From Pachysolen tannophilus NRRL Y-2460 (taxonomy: Eukaryota > Ascomycota > Pichiomycetes > Alaninales > Pachysolenaceae): a stretch of 64,000 nt of DNA. The first letter of the stretch is position 1, and each line of letters starts with the position of its first letter. The DNA lies in assembly GCA_001661245.1 (NCBI GenBank), contig KV454011.1:2404572-2468571 (forward strand). Direction: 5' to 3'. Positions 50,444-61,610 of the stretch are shown here, piece by piece. A model generated the notes under the pieces. That model did no database searches. It was given only the letters and a program-made list of their open reading frames with translations, and was not told the origin of the DNA. Made by a program: the position numbers and the translations under genes.

Positions 50444-53275
50444 TTATACTGCCCTACTTTCTAATTTGCTGTTGGTAAGCGAACCTTCCACTAATCCCCT
50501 AACACTGTAAACGACATCGTTAATATTAACATTCGTTATGTTTTTCAAAGTGCCATAAAATTTATCAATTGAATGCAATATAACCTGTCTATCCTCCTCA
50601 AAGATATCTTCAAATATTAAATGATGAAAATAATTCTTCAAGTATTCTATATCAGCTACAAATTGCTGCAAGCCACAAATTCCAATTTTTTTAGTTTTCG
50701 ACAGCTGATCCAACTTGATTAAAAAATTGTTCAAAATTTTTATGATGATTTTATTGATTAAGAAACTATTGTTTGATAAGTTAGTATTTGATTTTGTAGA
50801 TAACTTTGCTAGCAACCGTATTTTTGTTCTCACTATTACTGCTATAATCATTTTCAAATATTTTGAAATCGATGACAGAGGAATTTTTTCTTCTGACCAC
50901 CAGTCTTTGCTATTATCATTGCTATCATTAAACTCATCATTCAAAATATTGTTGATTTCCATATTAATTGGCTTAATCAAATTATCAAAAATTTCAATTT
51001 CCAAGTTATCTAATAATACAAATATAGACAATTTTTCGTTAGCTAATGAAGTTTTAAAATAGAAATCAAATTTTGCAATTAAATTATTCAAAATTTTTTT
51101 GAATTTGAAAAAATTGATTAAATTTAAATAGTTATCTCCTTCATTACTGAGCAATAAGTTTTTCTTTAAGTTGGCTTCAATAAACAAATTTAAACTTCTT
51201 AAAAATTGAAATTGAAAAGTTTGTAATAAATTTTTAGAAGGATATAACTTCAACTTTGAAGAATTTTTAAGATCATTTTGGAACAAGAAATTTGAAGATA
51301 TATTCAAAAAAATGTTGTAATATAGTTCAACAATATCAATTAAATTAATTTCATCATCTTCCGTTTCATCAATATCAATTTTATAAAAAAATGTCATATC
51401 ATTCACTAAATTAATCATTATTGAATTTGTCAAAGAAGAGTTAATTTTCATAAAACAATTTTTTAACAGTTCTAAAGTATAATCATTGATATTAGAGTCT
51501 ACCAATTTCTGAAATTTTTGAGAAATCTCAATCAATATTAAATTATTTTGATAAATTGTTGTGATAGAATTCGTAAAAGGTGGCAAATAACCAAATTCAA
51601 GTAACGTCCCTTTAACCTTCTCAGGAGTTGCTTCTATATTATTTTTCTTTTCAGCCAACATGCCAAAACTAGTAGCATCTGTTTTGAAGAAATCTATCAA
51701 CTTACTACAAAAGGCCATAACTAATTTTTCATTTTGAATATTTATCCTTTTAGCCTCATAATCTGTTAAATTTAAATGTTGTTCAATAGTTGAAGTTCCT
51801 CTATTAATATTTTCTTTTTTAGATAAAAGTGCATTATACTGAGATAAAAATTCTCCTTTAAGAAAAAACTCAATGATTTTCGAAAATTTAATAATATTTT
51901 CAACTAACGAAGTATAGTTTTTAACAAAAGATAATATGAGCTTCCAGTAATTTAGAATTAACGGTAAATCTGAGAATTCACTGAAATTGTAGTGATTCAA
52001 AATTCCATCAACGTTATTCAGTTCTCCATTTTTAAATAAAAATATTAAAAAATTGAAATCTGATATGATATTGGTATCACCATAATTTTTATTAATTTTA
52101 TCTTTTGAACTTATGATTTTGAGAATATAGTCAGTATATAATGTATTAAGATCATGCATCAAATTATCATATTGCAAATTAATGAATTCTGTGATTGGAT
52201 TATCAACGACACCCAATTCTAACAACTTGCAAATCAATGAAATGATATTATTGTCATTATTAACGTTTGATGATAAATTGAAATAATTACTGTTATTCTT
52301 GTTATTCAAACTTAAATCGTTTAATTTAAATTTGGTAAGCTTCAACCAGGTTATTTTCTTATATTCATTTATAATACTTTCAACTTCTAACCAAATTTTA
52401 TTCATTATCTTAATATTAATTGTGTTCAAATTTTCTGATTTATCTCTCTCTAATTCATTTAAACTTTGAAGATAAAATGATGCTCCTTTATTATAATCAT
52501 AAATAAAAGAGTCATAATCTTTCAATCTGATATAATTGTTTAAATTTTTAGGTAAATTGAAAAAAAACTTGTTATGATTTATGAATAATAAAGATTGATT
52601 CAAAATATCTTCTTTTTGTTTTAAATCATTTACTGGTAGTAAAATATTATTTGATTCTTTTAAAGAATTATCCAAATTTTGTTTTAAAGAATTTAAAGAT
52701 TCATACGTCTTATTATTTTTATTATTTTTACTAAAATTGTCCAAGACATCATCTAATGAATTTTTAATATTGATAAATTTGATAAATTCCTTATTCAAAA
52801 CATTTTTCAAAAAAACTTCTCTTTGTGCAATATCATCTTTTAAAAATTCAAAATGAGTAACAAAATCTCTTTCACTTATGCTATCACCAATTAAATTACG
52901 CACATACAGAGTTGGATTATAATTTGATGAACTCACAAAAAATTCCAATTTCTTATCATCTCTACTATCATCTATAATATCCTTATCAATCAATTCATCC
53001 ACCACAGAGTCAAAATATCCCAATGGATCAACATCGTCTTTAAGCACTTTTGTACTTGTAGTATTTTGTGATAACCGTAAATTATTCTTGGAATTGGCAC
53101 TAGCGTTCGCATTGGCGTTGTCTATATTTATCAATTTCTGTAAAAGATCGTACTGTTGGCTTAGATCCTTTGTGTACTCAAACTCCAAAGAGTAAGAATC
53201 AGATGTGTAATCTTGCGGATCCAATGAGCGCAATTGATAAAACTGCTTCAAATAAGAACTCTGATCTTCCGCCAT
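50444..53275 (-). CDS. SEC5: Exocyst subunit Sec5
   Basis: 943-residue CATCHR tethering subunit for secretory vesicles at the plasma membrane (S. cerevisiae Sec5 is about 970). The conserved N-terminal block is visible at about residues 115-190: SSNYNPTLYVRNLIGDSISE, then HFEFLKDDIAQREVFLKNVL and NKEFIKFINIKNSLDDVL. These match the Sec5 pattern of Phe-Asn-Pro-x-Leu, then a Leu-rich LV..NFD.FV.xKxTID block. FFFNLPKNLNNYIRLKDYDSFI follows, and the remainder is helical and Asn/Lys-rich. No RING, WD40 or membrane segment. The main alternative is another CATCHR subunit (COG, GARP); the N-terminal block argues for Sec5. Confidence 0.82.
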   Translation of the reverse strand: MAEDQSSYLKQFYQLRSLDPQDYTSDSYSLEFEYTKDLSQQYDLLQKLINIDNANANASANSKNNLRLSQNTTSTKVLKDDVDPLGYFDSVVDELIDKDIIDDSRDDKKLEFFVSSSNYNPTLYVRNLIGDSISERDFVTHFEFLKDDIAQREVFLKNVLNKEFIKFINIKNSLDDVLDNFSKNNKNNKTYESLNSLKQNLDNSLKESNNILLPVNDLKQKEDILNQSLLFINHNKFFFNLPKNLNNYIRLKDYDSFIYDYNKGASFYLQSLNELERDKSENLNTINIKIMNKIWLEVESIINEYKKITWLKLTKFKLNDLSLNNKNNSNYFNLSSNVNNDNNIISLICKLLELGVVDNPITEFINLQYDNLMHDLNTLYTDYILKIISSKDKINKNYGDTNIISDFNFLIFLFKNGELNNVDGILNHYNFSEFSDLPLILNYWKLILSFVKNYTSLVENIIKFSKIIEFFLKGEFLSQYNALLSKKENINRGTSTIEQHLNLTDYEAKRINIQNEKLVMAFCSKLIDFFKTDATSFGMLAEKKNNIEATPEKVKGTLLEFGYLPPFTNSITTIYQNNLILIEISQKFQKLVDSNINDYTLELLKNCFMKINSSLTNSIMINLVNDMTFFYKIDIDETEDDEINLIDIVELYYNIFLNISSNFLFQNDLKNSSKLKLYPSKNLLQTFQFQFLRSLNLFIEANLKKNLLLSNEGDNYLNLINFFKFKKILNNLIAKFDFYFKTSLANEKLSIFVLLDNLEIEIFDNLIKPINMEINNILNDEFNDSNDNSKDWWSEEKIPLSSISKYLKMIIAVIVRTKIRLLAKLSTKSNTNLSNNSFLINKIIIKILNNFLIKLDQLSKTKKIGICGLQQFVADIEYLKNYFHHLIFEDIFEEDRQVILHSIDKFYGTLKNITNVNINDVVYSVRGLVEGSLTNSKLESRAV

Positions 53276-53429
53276 CCTCTTTTAAAACTACTAATATATA
53301 ATTAAATATATATATATATATAACTTGTTTTGATATTGATTTCAATTTCAATAGTATATTTTATATTGAGAAAGATAATAAACCAAAAACGTAAATAAAA
53401 AATACAAAAAATGGAGCTGTACACAATTA

Positions 53430-53439
53430 CCTAAATAGG
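53430..53439. promoter_or_regulatory. CArG/Mcm1-type box upstream of SEC5
   Basis: CCTAAATAGG, a perfect CC(A/T)6GG MADS-box site, in the 167-bp gap between the VPS18 stop and the SEC5 ATG (about 155 bp upstream of SEC5). Function is not shown. Confidence 0.4.
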
Positions 53440-53442
53440 AAG

Positions 53443-56274
53443 TCAGTCAAATTCACCATCATCTACACCAAAATCATTATCAATTTCGTTAACTTTCAAG
53501 TTACAATAGTAGCATTTCTCTGATAGCAAATCATCGATTTCATCTTTGATGGTTTGAATTTCCTTCTTGTTAGTTTTTTTGTTTAACTCTGCCAATTTTT
53601 TTTCGTAGATGTACAATTTATTCTTTATCTTATAATTACTAGAGTTTTGAACCAAGAAATTAATTAAACAGTCATGATGATAATTGTGGAAACATTTGAA
53701 CATAAAGAATTTGCGTGTTATTAATAACTTGTTGCAAATAACACATGAATCTTTTGGTTCAATTATTAAAAATTCATTTTTGTTATAATTTGTAAATTCA
53801 ATTTTCAAATTTTCTGAAATATTCAAAGATAACAACATTTCTTTATTCAATTTATTTAAATTATTTGAAAAATTTTCTAAATTTTTAATAATTTCTTCTT
53901 TGAAATTATCTATAACAACAAAATTTGGGAATAAATTAATTAGATCTTGAATATTTAATAATGGTTTACTTTTGTTTAAAATAAATTTTAAAATAGTTTG
54001 AATTTGTTCATTTTTGGAATTGATATCCAATTTTTTACCCTTTTCATGCTTATCAGTATTAGTTACCAATTGATCTTCATTAATTTCTTTAAAATAACTA
54101 TCGTTTAGCAAAATCTTGTTAATTAATTTTTGTGAAATTGATAACCATAATTTCTTTCTCAATCTATTCATATCACTATTCAAATCTTCTTCATCCATCG
54201 ACAAGAAATTTTCTCTATTTCTTGGTTTATCAGCTATTATGGTGGCTAATTCGATAAGATCATTATCCAAACATAAATTGACGGCATCTTCATAATTTTC
54301 TAATACAGAATAAATGAAAACTAATGATTGAATCTTTTGATGTTTGTTGCACAATCTTAATATAAAATCTGTATCAAACGGAATTTTATTATTGTCAGCT
54401 TTTTTCTCCAAGTATTTCAATATTAACAACTCATCATCATTAAATATAGGATACGATATTAACAAACTTAAATATAAATTATGTAAAAACTTTGCATTTA
54501 AATTTTTCTCAAAAATTAAATTACCAAGAAAAATTATTGTTTGGTTTTCCAGTGGCTTTACTTGACCAGATATCAACTTATGATATGTCAATAACGATGG
54601 CACTAATTTGTTATAATCTAAAACACAATCATCTTGTAAATTATTAATCATAATCCAAGTTTCAATGGTTTGCTTTGGAGCATTAATCAATAAGACATTT
54701 GCGTATTTATAAACATAATCTATATTCTTGGTAATATTTTTTTCATCATCAAATAATAATAGTATAATCTTCAATGCTTTCTCCCATTGACCAAGGTTTA
54801 TATAATAATTCAAAACAAAATCATAATCTTTGATCAAGTTTGAATAATATAACAATTCTTCAGTTCTATTATAGGATGTTATAATTTGATAAACAGTCAA
54901 TTTATCCAATTTTTTATTATTATTCCGCAAGAAAATTTCAAAATTTTTTAAAGATTTCTGTCTTGTTTTCGAATCAGTTGTAGTTTCTGTATTATTTGTC
55001 AGTGTATTATCCAAATCATTTAATATTTCCATATATAATTCGACAATCCAACTTGTTAATATTATCTGCTGCATATATTGATTATTATTTAAAGTTAATA
55101 ATTTGGAACTGAAATATGCTAATAAGGAGTTTATATCATCTTTAAACAATAGCACAACTTCTTCAAAAGGTTTTGATGTTGAAGCAAAAATTTCTGCAGC
55201 TTTTACCTTGTCTTGAGTAGCTAAATATTCTGCTTTTTTAATTAATATATAATCTTGTAATTCTGTATTATCCTCCTGTAACAAATTTAGCGCTTCATCA
55301 AACATTTGTTTCTTTACCATTATTTGCCATATATCTTTTAATTCATTTTTTATCAAGATTTCATAAATGTTAGCCGAGGAGTAAAGCCAAAAAGTATTAC
55401 TTTTATAGTCATTGATTAAACCAATAAAGTTTTCGTTAAAACCTGACAAGTCAAAAGAATACACCAATTTACTATTCAATTGGTTATAAATCATTATTTT
55501 GCTATTTTCTGTCAATATAAAGATGTGATACTGTGATAAGAGAAATGATCGAATTGTAGTATCCAGTACTATAATCGAATTGATCTTGTCGGAATTTTCC
55601 AGTATGTAAAATACTTCATTTGAGGAAATAAAGCATAATAAAGCATCGTTATGGATTGATTTCAAAATTTTTTGTCCTCTATTATTAAATCTGATAACAT
55701 TTTGTCCTTCATCCTTAAAATGTTGGTTAAAATTAGAAGAATTTTGATGAAACTTGTTAATACGGAACTTATTATACTTCACCAATGAATTGTTAGTCAA
55801 AACTGAGAGGTTAAATTCATCATTTGTCTCTTTCACCATTACTCCAACAAGTGCATTTTCCTTGTGAACTGTTTTCAAAAACCCTCCAGTGACGTTTGAT
55901 TCATAAATAACACCATTCGAAGTAATGATCAAAATGTGGTCTTGGCTAACAAATTCGATATTACCAATATCTAAACTTTTGAACTTCGACAAATTTTTTA
56001 ACTGATTGTCTCTTCCAATCACAAAATAGTTCAAGTTTGAAGTTTTCGCAATTAAGCAATCTCCATTTTTAATATCTATGAATGTATCCACTATACTATT
56101 ACTTATCTTAAAAGTATCAGTCAATTCAGGATTGTTTAAATTAATCTTTATCACACGGTTGTCTAATAATGAAAGGTATAGGTAGTTGTTTGCAATATTC
56201 AAATTCACAATGTTATTGATGTCAAACTGCAATTGAACTTGCTCTATGCTAAAGAAATTGGTATTCTCCGACAT
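53443..56274 (-). CDS. VPS18: HOPS/CORVET subunit Vps18 (Pep3)
   Basis: Core subunit of the HOPS and CORVET tethers on vacuole and endosome. 943 residues from the ATG at 56274 (the codon before it is a GTG). The N-terminal beta-propeller (about 1-330) begins with FSIEQVQLQFD. A clathrin-repeat-like alpha-solenoid follows (ILLQEDN..., AEYLATQDKVKAAEIFASTSKPFEEVVL, YEDAVNLCLDNDLIELATIIA). A C-terminal RING-H2 is made of CVICNKLLITRKFFMFKCFHNYHHDCLINFL and CYYCNLKVNEID, separated by a helical insert. That order and the end position are typical of Vps18. Confidence 0.92.
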   Translation of the reverse strand: MSENTNFFSIEQVQLQFDINNIVNLNIANNYLYLSLLDNRVIKINLNNPELTDTFKISNSIVDTFIDIKNGDCLIAKTSNLNYFVIGRDNQLKNLSKFKSLDIGNIEFVSQDHILIITSNGVIYESNVTGGFLKTVHKENALVGVMVKETNDEFNLSVLTNNSLVKYNKFRINKFHQNSSNFNQHFKDEGQNVIRFNNRGQKILKSIHNDALLCFISSNEVFYILENSDKINSIIVLDTTIRSFLLSQYHIFILTENSKIMIYNQLNSKLVYSFDLSGFNENFIGLINDYKSNTFWLYSSANIYEILIKNELKDIWQIMVKKQMFDEALNLLQEDNTELQDYILIKKAEYLATQDKVKAAEIFASTSKPFEEVVLLFKDDINSLLAYFSSKLLTLNNNQYMQQIILTSWIVELYMEILNDLDNTLTNNTETTTDSKTRQKSLKNFEIFLRNNNKKLDKLTVYQIITSYNRTEELLYYSNLIKDYDFVLNYYINLGQWEKALKIILLLFDDEKNITKNIDYVYKYANVLLINAPKQTIETWIMINNLQDDCVLDYNKLVPSLLTYHKLISGQVKPLENQTIIFLGNLIFEKNLNAKFLHNLYLSLLISYPIFNDDELLILKYLEKKADNNKIPFDTDFILRLCNKHQKIQSLVFIYSVLENYEDAVNLCLDNDLIELATIIADKPRNRENFLSMDEEDLNSDMNRLRKKLWLSISQKLINKILLNDSYFKEINEDQLVTNTDKHEKGKKLDINSKNEQIQTILKFILNKSKPLLNIQDLINLFPNFVVIDNFKEEIIKNLENFSNNLNKLNKEMLLSLNISENLKIEFTNYNKNEFLIIEPKDSCVICNKLLITRKFFMFKCFHNYHHDCLINFLVQNSSNYKIKNKLYIYEKKLAELNKKTNKKEIQTIKDEIDDLLSEKCYYCNLKVNEIDNDFGVDDGEFD

Positions 56275-56471
56275 CACTTTTAAATATATGGTCAGTAAAC
56301 TAGCTAATCCTCAATTTAATAGGAAGTTTGTATGTTTTCAACTTTTTTTTATTTTTTATTTTTTTATTATTTTTTTAATATAATTTAAATAAAAATAAAA
56401 ATAAAATTTTTAAAAATCTTTTCAAATATCACAAATTTAAGAGTAATAGATCAAGAAATAAATCAAGAAAA

Positions 56472-56777
56472 ATGTCATCAAGTATACCTGTGAAGTTATT
56501 GTATGAATCACAAGGACATGTGGTATCTATAGAATTGAATAATGGGAATATTTACAGAGGCAAGCTTATAGATTGTGAAGATAATATGAACTTGTCTTTG
56601 AAAAATATTGTATTAACAGAATCTAATGGCAATATAAGTCACTTAGATCATTGTTTTATAAGAGGATCCATGATCAAGTTTATATCCATTCCGGAGATAT
56701 TGAAGAATGCTCCAATGTTCAATAAAAATTTGGTTAAACCAAATGCTCCTATTAGAAATTTACCAAGAAGGAAGTAA
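56472..56777 (+). CDS. SMD3: Spliceosomal Sm protein D3
   Basis: Core Sm-ring protein of U1, U2, U4 and U5 snRNPs, 101 residues, nuclear. Sm1 reads VKLLYESQGHVVSIELNNGNIYRGKLIDCEDNMNLSL and Sm2 reads HCFIRGSMIKFISIPEIL, ending with LKNAPMF, the SmD3 signature. The ATG at 56472 has A at -3. It is divergent from VPS18 and convergent on CDC37. The C-terminal tail is short and basic (NLPRRK) instead of the RG-rich tail of animals. Confidence 0.96.
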   Translation: MSSSIPVKLLYESQGHVVSIELNNGNIYRGKLIDCEDNMNLSLKNIVLTESNGNISHLDHCFIRGSMIKFISIPEILKNAPMFNKNLVKPNAPIRNLPRRK

Positions 56778-56948
56778 TTATAAATTAGTAAAGTTTTTTA
56801 CTTTTAAGTTGGAGATGTGTATATGTTGATGTGTTTAATACTAAAATTAGTTTTCATATTTTAATGGATATGCTTTAGTTTCATATATATATATATATAT
56901 ATATTTAGAATAAAAATAAATAAGAATTTTAAACAATTTATGTATTTT

Positions 56949-58523
56949 TTAATCAACTACATCAGCTGTATTAACAAAATCTGCAGGTTCATCAGTATGT
57001 TTAACTTCCTGATCAACATCAACAATCTTATCTTCTATACTGGAATTCCCCTTTATTTCATTTTTCAAGTTTTCAAATTCTTGTTCATTTTCTAATACAT
57101 CAACGCTAATAACTCCAGCTTCATTAATTAAATCTAAGATACGTTCCAGCTCATCAATTTTAATTTTTTCAAAAACTTTATTAACTTCATCTATTGATTG
57201 AGTGGCCAAGGCTTTTTTAAAGTCTTCTGGTAATTGATTATAAATTTTATATCTTTCAGGATCCTCTTCTTTTGAAGGAATATTAACCGATAAAACAGTG
57301 TTATCATCTGTTGATCTCAATTGAATAAGTTCTTCTGCTTCTTCATTTCCATCTTCTTCTCCTCTTTTCTTTTCCTCTTCTTTAATTATCTTACATCTTT
57401 TCTTAATGTGATCATAAGTAAAGGCAATTTCTTGTTCAAATGCTTTAGCTGCTGGATGAGCTTTATTACCTATTCTATCAAAAAAATTATGAATTGCGCT
57501 AACTTTCACATCTTTGTCTGATATTTGTTTTGTTAAATCATCTAAAAATTTCAACATCATTGCCTTATAAACAATATCATATGCTTTAGCAGAATCATCT
57601 TTCAATTCAAAGTCAAATGCTGTCATTAATAATGAATCTTTCTGTTGTTCAGAAATTATGTACAAATGCTTGATCAAATATTGATAAAGTTTATCCATTT
57701 GTTTTATTTTAGAGTATTCTTCAGTTTCTTGTAATAATTCCAACTCCCCTAATTCATTAAGAGGTTTTGAAGGTTTAGCTTCTTGATGATGATGATGATG
57801 TTGGTGATGATTTTGATGTTGAGAGTTTTCATTCGACAAATTTTTGCCATTAGCGGCAGGAGAATTAATGGTTTCAATTGTTTCAATTTTTTCAGTTTTC
57901 TTAGCCGAATTATTATTGATAATCTTCTTATTCTGATCCTCATCATCCTCATCTTCATCATCTCTATTAATAAAAGTGGAGCTGAAACCTTCTTTCAAAT
58001 CAGAAATTTCTATATGTGAATTTTTTTCTGCAATTAATTCTTTTAACCTTGCGTCTTGTTTTACAACCAATTCATCAATTTTTTTCTTATGTTTTGACAA
58101 CAAGTCTCTCAAATGTAAATCATTAACTTCAACCTTATCCTTCTCAAGGTCACCTCTCAATTGTAAGATCAAATCCTCAATCTGCTCATTATACGGAATC
58201 AATTCTTCTTTACTACTATCAATTAATTCGCTTTGTAATACTTCATTTTTATCAAACTTTGAATTTAAAAAATTAATGAAATCTGTATTATTTGAAAGAT
58301 CAAACCCTTTATCAGCCAATATCGCATCAACACGCCTATTTAAATGCCCATACATTTCTTTTTGAATTGTAATATTCTTGATCTCATGGTTTCTTCTTTC
58401 TCTTTTCTCATGAATATCTCTTTGTTTCCATCTAATAAAAGATTTCTTATCAACATTTGGATGAACCTCAACATCGGAATCATCCGAAATCTCTATATTT
58501 TCAAACCTCGAATAATCAATCAT
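56949..58523 (-). CDS. CDC37: Hsp90 kinase-targeting co-chaperone Cdc37
   Basis: Cytosolic co-chaperone that delivers protein kinases to Hsp90; 524 residues. The N-terminus IDYSRFENIEISDDSDVEVHPNVDKKSFIRWKQ is the kinase-binding region, with the CK2-type serines at 13 and 16 in the DDSD context. A coiled-coil region and a His/Asp/Glu-rich linker (HHHHHQEAKPSKPLNELGE) follow. The central Hsp90-binding domain has DDSAKAYDIVYKAMMLKFL and IHNFFDRIGN...HPAAKAFEQEI. The acidic C-terminus ends DFVNTADVVD. Start ATG at 58523 gives the conserved family start. Divergent from TAF10. Confidence 0.96.
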   Translation of the reverse strand: MIDYSRFENIEISDDSDVEVHPNVDKKSFIRWKQRDIHEKRERRNHEIKNITIQKEMYGHLNRRVDAILADKGFDLSNNTDFINFLNSKFDKNEVLQSELIDSSKEELIPYNEQIEDLILQLRGDLEKDKVEVNDLHLRDLLSKHKKKIDELVVKQDARLKELIAEKNSHIEISDLKEGFSSTFINRDDEDEDDEDQNKKIINNNSAKKTEKIETIETINSPAANGKNLSNENSQHQNHHQHHHHHQEAKPSKPLNELGELELLQETEEYSKIKQMDKLYQYLIKHLYIISEQQKDSLLMTAFDFELKDDSAKAYDIVYKAMMLKFLDDLTKQISDKDVKVSAIHNFFDRIGNKAHPAAKAFEQEIAFTYDHIKKRCKIIKEEEKKRGEEDGNEEAEELIQLRSTDDNTVLSVNIPSKEEDPERYKIYNQLPEDFKKALATQSIDEVNKVFEKIKIDELERILDLINEAGVISVDVLENEQEFENLKNEIKGNSSIEDKIVDVDQEVKHTDEPADFVNTADVVD

Positions 58524-58806
58524 AACTAAACCTAAACTTGAGCAATTCTTAGCTTATTCTTCCATGGGCGCTTAAACAACAATTCCATATATCTAGATAT
58601 ATATATATATATTATTATACATAAAACCTATGAATTCTTCTAGAAATAAAATTGAAAATGATACAAAAAGAAGTATCGTGTCAATAGGGAAAGAAAAAAA
58701 ATCACGAAATTGACAGATTTGGAATTTTGGAATGTTTTGTCACTTTCGCACGACCATTATGTTTTTTTTTCATTGGAAAGCTGACGAGCATGGTCCATGA
58801 CAATAT

Positions 58807-58839
<33 letters not shown>

Positions 58840-58889
58840 TCGAAAGGTGGATAGATAGATATCTTATAGATATCTTGGTTTTATTGATT
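58524..58889. promoter_or_regulatory. Divergent promoter of CDC37 and TAF10
   Basis: 366 bp with TA runs near 58590-58612 and 58803-58840 and GATA repeats just before the TAF10 ATG. No named element was recognised. Confidence 0.45.
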
Positions 58890-59087
58890 ATGAGTGACTC
58901 AGTCAGTTCAGAAAAGATGGATGTAGAGGAGCCGGTGATTGAAGATTCTGGGAAAAGTGGAAATGTTGCTCAAGTAGGAGTACCATTAGGTGAAGATAAG
59001 GAAGAAGAAGTAGAAGAAGAAGAAGAAGATGATGAATTTAACGATAATCAGGAATCGACAATAAATGATGGCAATAATAATAATAAT

Positions 59088-59124
<37 letters not shown>

Positions 59125-59753
59125 GCAACAAGGGTGGTGATGGTATTAATAATTTGCTGGGGAGTAGGATTACGATTCCGGAATTACCTGAGCTTACTAG
59201 AAAGGACAAGACTTTACAAGAGCTTTTATCAATGATGGACGAGTACTCGCCCATTATACCAGATGCTGTTACTGACTATTTATTAGCTAAGAATGGACTA
59301 TTGACTAATGATTTACAGGTGAAAAGATTACTAGCATTAGCAACTCAAAAATTTGTTAGTGATATTGCTCAGGACGCATATGAATACTCGAGAATAAGAT
59401 CAAACACGGTTTCCAAATTGAAAAATAATTTGAATAATCCAAACAGTGGATTGCAGCCACCTGTATCATCCCAAAATGCCAATACTGGTGCTATGGGAAC
59501 GCCTTCAGGTCCTGGAGGTTCAGGTGCAGGAAGTAATTTTGGACCTGGTGCAGGGGGTCCTGGTGGTGCAGGTGGTAGTGGTGCAGGTGCAAGTGGTGGT
59601 GCGGGGGGTTTTCTGAATTCAAGTACTGGTACAGGTGCTGGTGGAGGAAGTGCTGTACTCACTAATGAAAAAGTCACCTTAACTATGGACGATTTATCAA
59701 GTGCTTTAGAAGAATATGGTGTAAATATTAAAAGACCAAATTTTTACCGTTAA
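58890..59753 (+). CDS. TAF10: TFIID/SAGA subunit Taf10
   Basis: Histone-fold subunit shared by TFIID and SAGA, nuclear. 287 residues from the ATG at 58890 (five upstream codons reach only a TTG). An acidic N-terminus and a poly-Asn tract (about residues 62-78) precede the histone fold: [28 protein letters not shown] and [26 protein letters not shown] roughly 75-residue Gly/Ala/Ser-rich insertion ([15 protein letters not shown]...) then separates this from the last helix, [26 protein letters not shown]. The GC-rich Gly tract stands out in this AT-rich window. Confidence 0.95.
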
Positions 59754-60119
59754 TTAATTTATCTAGCAGAAAAACCGCAACAAGAAAGTTTCTTTCTTTT
59801 CAATCAATGTATTATAAAAATAAATTCCTTTTTCTTTTCTTTTTTTTTTTATTTTTGTTTATTGCAAAATGTAAGATAATTTTAAATTAACTATCAACTA
59901 TTATATTAGTAGTATATCTGTATAAATAGCTAGTTGCTATTGTATTGTTTTGTATTTCTTAATCTGAGGTCAATTTTAGTCAAAATATAGTGAAAATTTA
60001 TCATTTAGAAAAAAATCCACAATTTTCAACGACTTAGCTTATTTGCTTTTACATATAAGATAATGCAAAGATTGAATTTGTAAGCAAAACAAAAAAAAAA
60101 AAACAAAAAGCACAGTGTA
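59754..60119. promoter_or_regulatory. GLR1 promoter with Yap1/Cap1-type site
   Basis: 366 bp between TAF10 and GLR1. TTAGTCA (59976-59982), the reverse of the Yap1 element TGACTAA, is 138 bp upstream of the GLR1 ATG. GLR1 is a known oxidative-stress target of Yap1 in yeast; the role of this site is inferred. An A run directly precedes the leader. Confidence 0.5.
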
Positions 60120-61610
60120 ATGATTAATAGTTTGATATCTAGTAATCAAAGTAGAATAACTAGTAAATTATCGTTATTAGCAAGACAATTATCATCAACT
60201 TCTCTGAAAAAAATGGCTCCAATTGACAAAACTCACTTCAATTATTTGGTTATCGGTGGTGGATCTGGAGGAGTTGCTTCTGCTAGAAGAGCTGCTTCTT
60301 ATGGAGCAAAAGTATTGTTAATTGAGTCCAAAGCTATGGGTGGAACTTGTGTTAATGTTGGATGCGTTCCAAAGAAAGTTATGTGGTATGCTTCTGATTT
60401 AGCCGGTAGAATTGCTCAGGCAAAAGAATATGGTTTTAATGTTGATCCACAAGCTGCGAAAACTTTTGATTGGGGTTATTTTAAACCAAAGAGAGATGCT
60501 TATATTGAAAGATTAAATGGTATTTATGAAAGAAATTTGACTAAAGAAGGTGTTGAATATATATATGGATTTGCCAAGTTTAACGACAAAGGTACAGTTG
60601 ATGTTGTTACAAAAGATACTAATGAAACATTAACTTTTTCTGCTGATAATTACTTGATTGCCACTGGAGGTCATCCAATTTTTCCTGAAAATATTCCAGG
60701 TTATGAATATGGTATTGATTCGGATGGATTTTTCAAGTTATCGAAACAACCAAAGAAAGTTGCTCTTGTAGGAGCTGGTTATATTGGTATTGAACTTGCT
60801 GGTGTTTTCCAAGGCCTTGGTTCAGAAACTCATCTTGTTATAAGAGGTGAGACTGTACTTAGATCGTTTGATGAAATAATTCAACATACTATAACTGACC
60901 ATTACGAAAAAATTGGAATCAATGTTCATAAGCAATCGCAAGTTGTTAAAGTTGAAAAAATTAAAGATGATTTTTTAAAAGTTCATTTAAATAATGGTGA
61001 AATATTAGAAGTTGAAGCTTTAATTTGGACAATTGGTAGAAAATCTTTAAGTGGCATTGGTTTGGATAAGATTGGTGTCAAATTAAATGACAAGGAACAA
61101 GTTGAAGTAAATGAATGGCAAGAAACTAATGTTCCAAACGTTTACTCTTTAGGTGACGTTGTTGGTAAAGTCGAATTGACACCTGTAGCCATTGCCACAG
61201 GTAGAAAATTGAGTAATAGGCTTTTTGGACCTGAAGTTTATGCTAAACAAAAGCAAGATTTCAATAACGTACCTTCTGTTGTTTTCAGTCATCCAGAAGC
61301 TGGATCAATTGGTCTCTCTGAAAAAGAAGCTATTGAAAAATATGGTGAGTCGAACTTGAAAATTTATAGATCAAAATTCACTGCAATGTACTACGCAATG
61401 TTATCACATAAAGCTCCAACTTCATATAAATTGATTTGTCTCAAAACTGAAAATGAAAGAGTTATAGGCTTACACATTGTTGGTGACTCTAGTGCTGAAA
61501 TCTTACAAGGATTTGGTGTTGCCATTAAAATGGGTGCAACAAAAGCAGATTTCGACAACTGTGTAGCCATTCATCCAACAAGTGCCGAAGAATTGGTTAC
61601 CCTAGTATAA
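60120..61610 (+). CDS. GLR1: Glutathione reductase (mitochondrial and cytosolic)
   Basis: NADPH-dependent flavoenzyme regenerating reduced glutathione; 496 residues. The first 31 residues are Ser/Leu/Arg-rich and lack acidic residues, as in a mitochondrial presequence, and end before Met32 (ATG 60213), where [17 protein letters not shown] starts the enzyme proper. Initiation at either ATG would give two locations, as known for yeast Glr1. FAD site GGGSGG, redox disulfide in [18 protein letters not shown] site [13 protein letters not shown] and catalytic His in [10 protein letters not shown] are all intact. Confidence 0.98.
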   Translation: MINSLISSNQSRITSKLSLLARQLSSTSLKKMAPIDKTHFNYLVIGGGSGGVASARRAASYGAKVLLIESKAMGGTCVNVGCVPKKVMWYASDLAGRIAQAKEYGFNVDPQAAKTFDWGYFKPKRDAYIERLNGIYERNLTKEGVEYIYGFAKFNDKGTVDVVTKDTNETLTFSADNYLIATGGHPIFPENIPGYEYGIDSDGFFKLSKQPKKVALVGAGYIGIELAGVFQGLGSETHLVIRGETVLRSFDEIIQHTITDHYEKIGINVHKQSQVVKVEKIKDDFLKVHLNNGEILEVEALIWTIGRKSLSGIGLDKIGVKLNDKEQVEVNEWQETNVPNVYSLGDVVGKVELTPVAIATGRKLSNRLFGPEVYAKQKQDFNNVPSVVFSHPEAGSIGLSEKEAIEKYGESNLKIYRSKFTAMYYAMLSHKAPTSYKLICLKTENERVIGLHIVGDSSAEILQGFGVAIKMGATKADFDNCVAIHPTSAEELVTLV

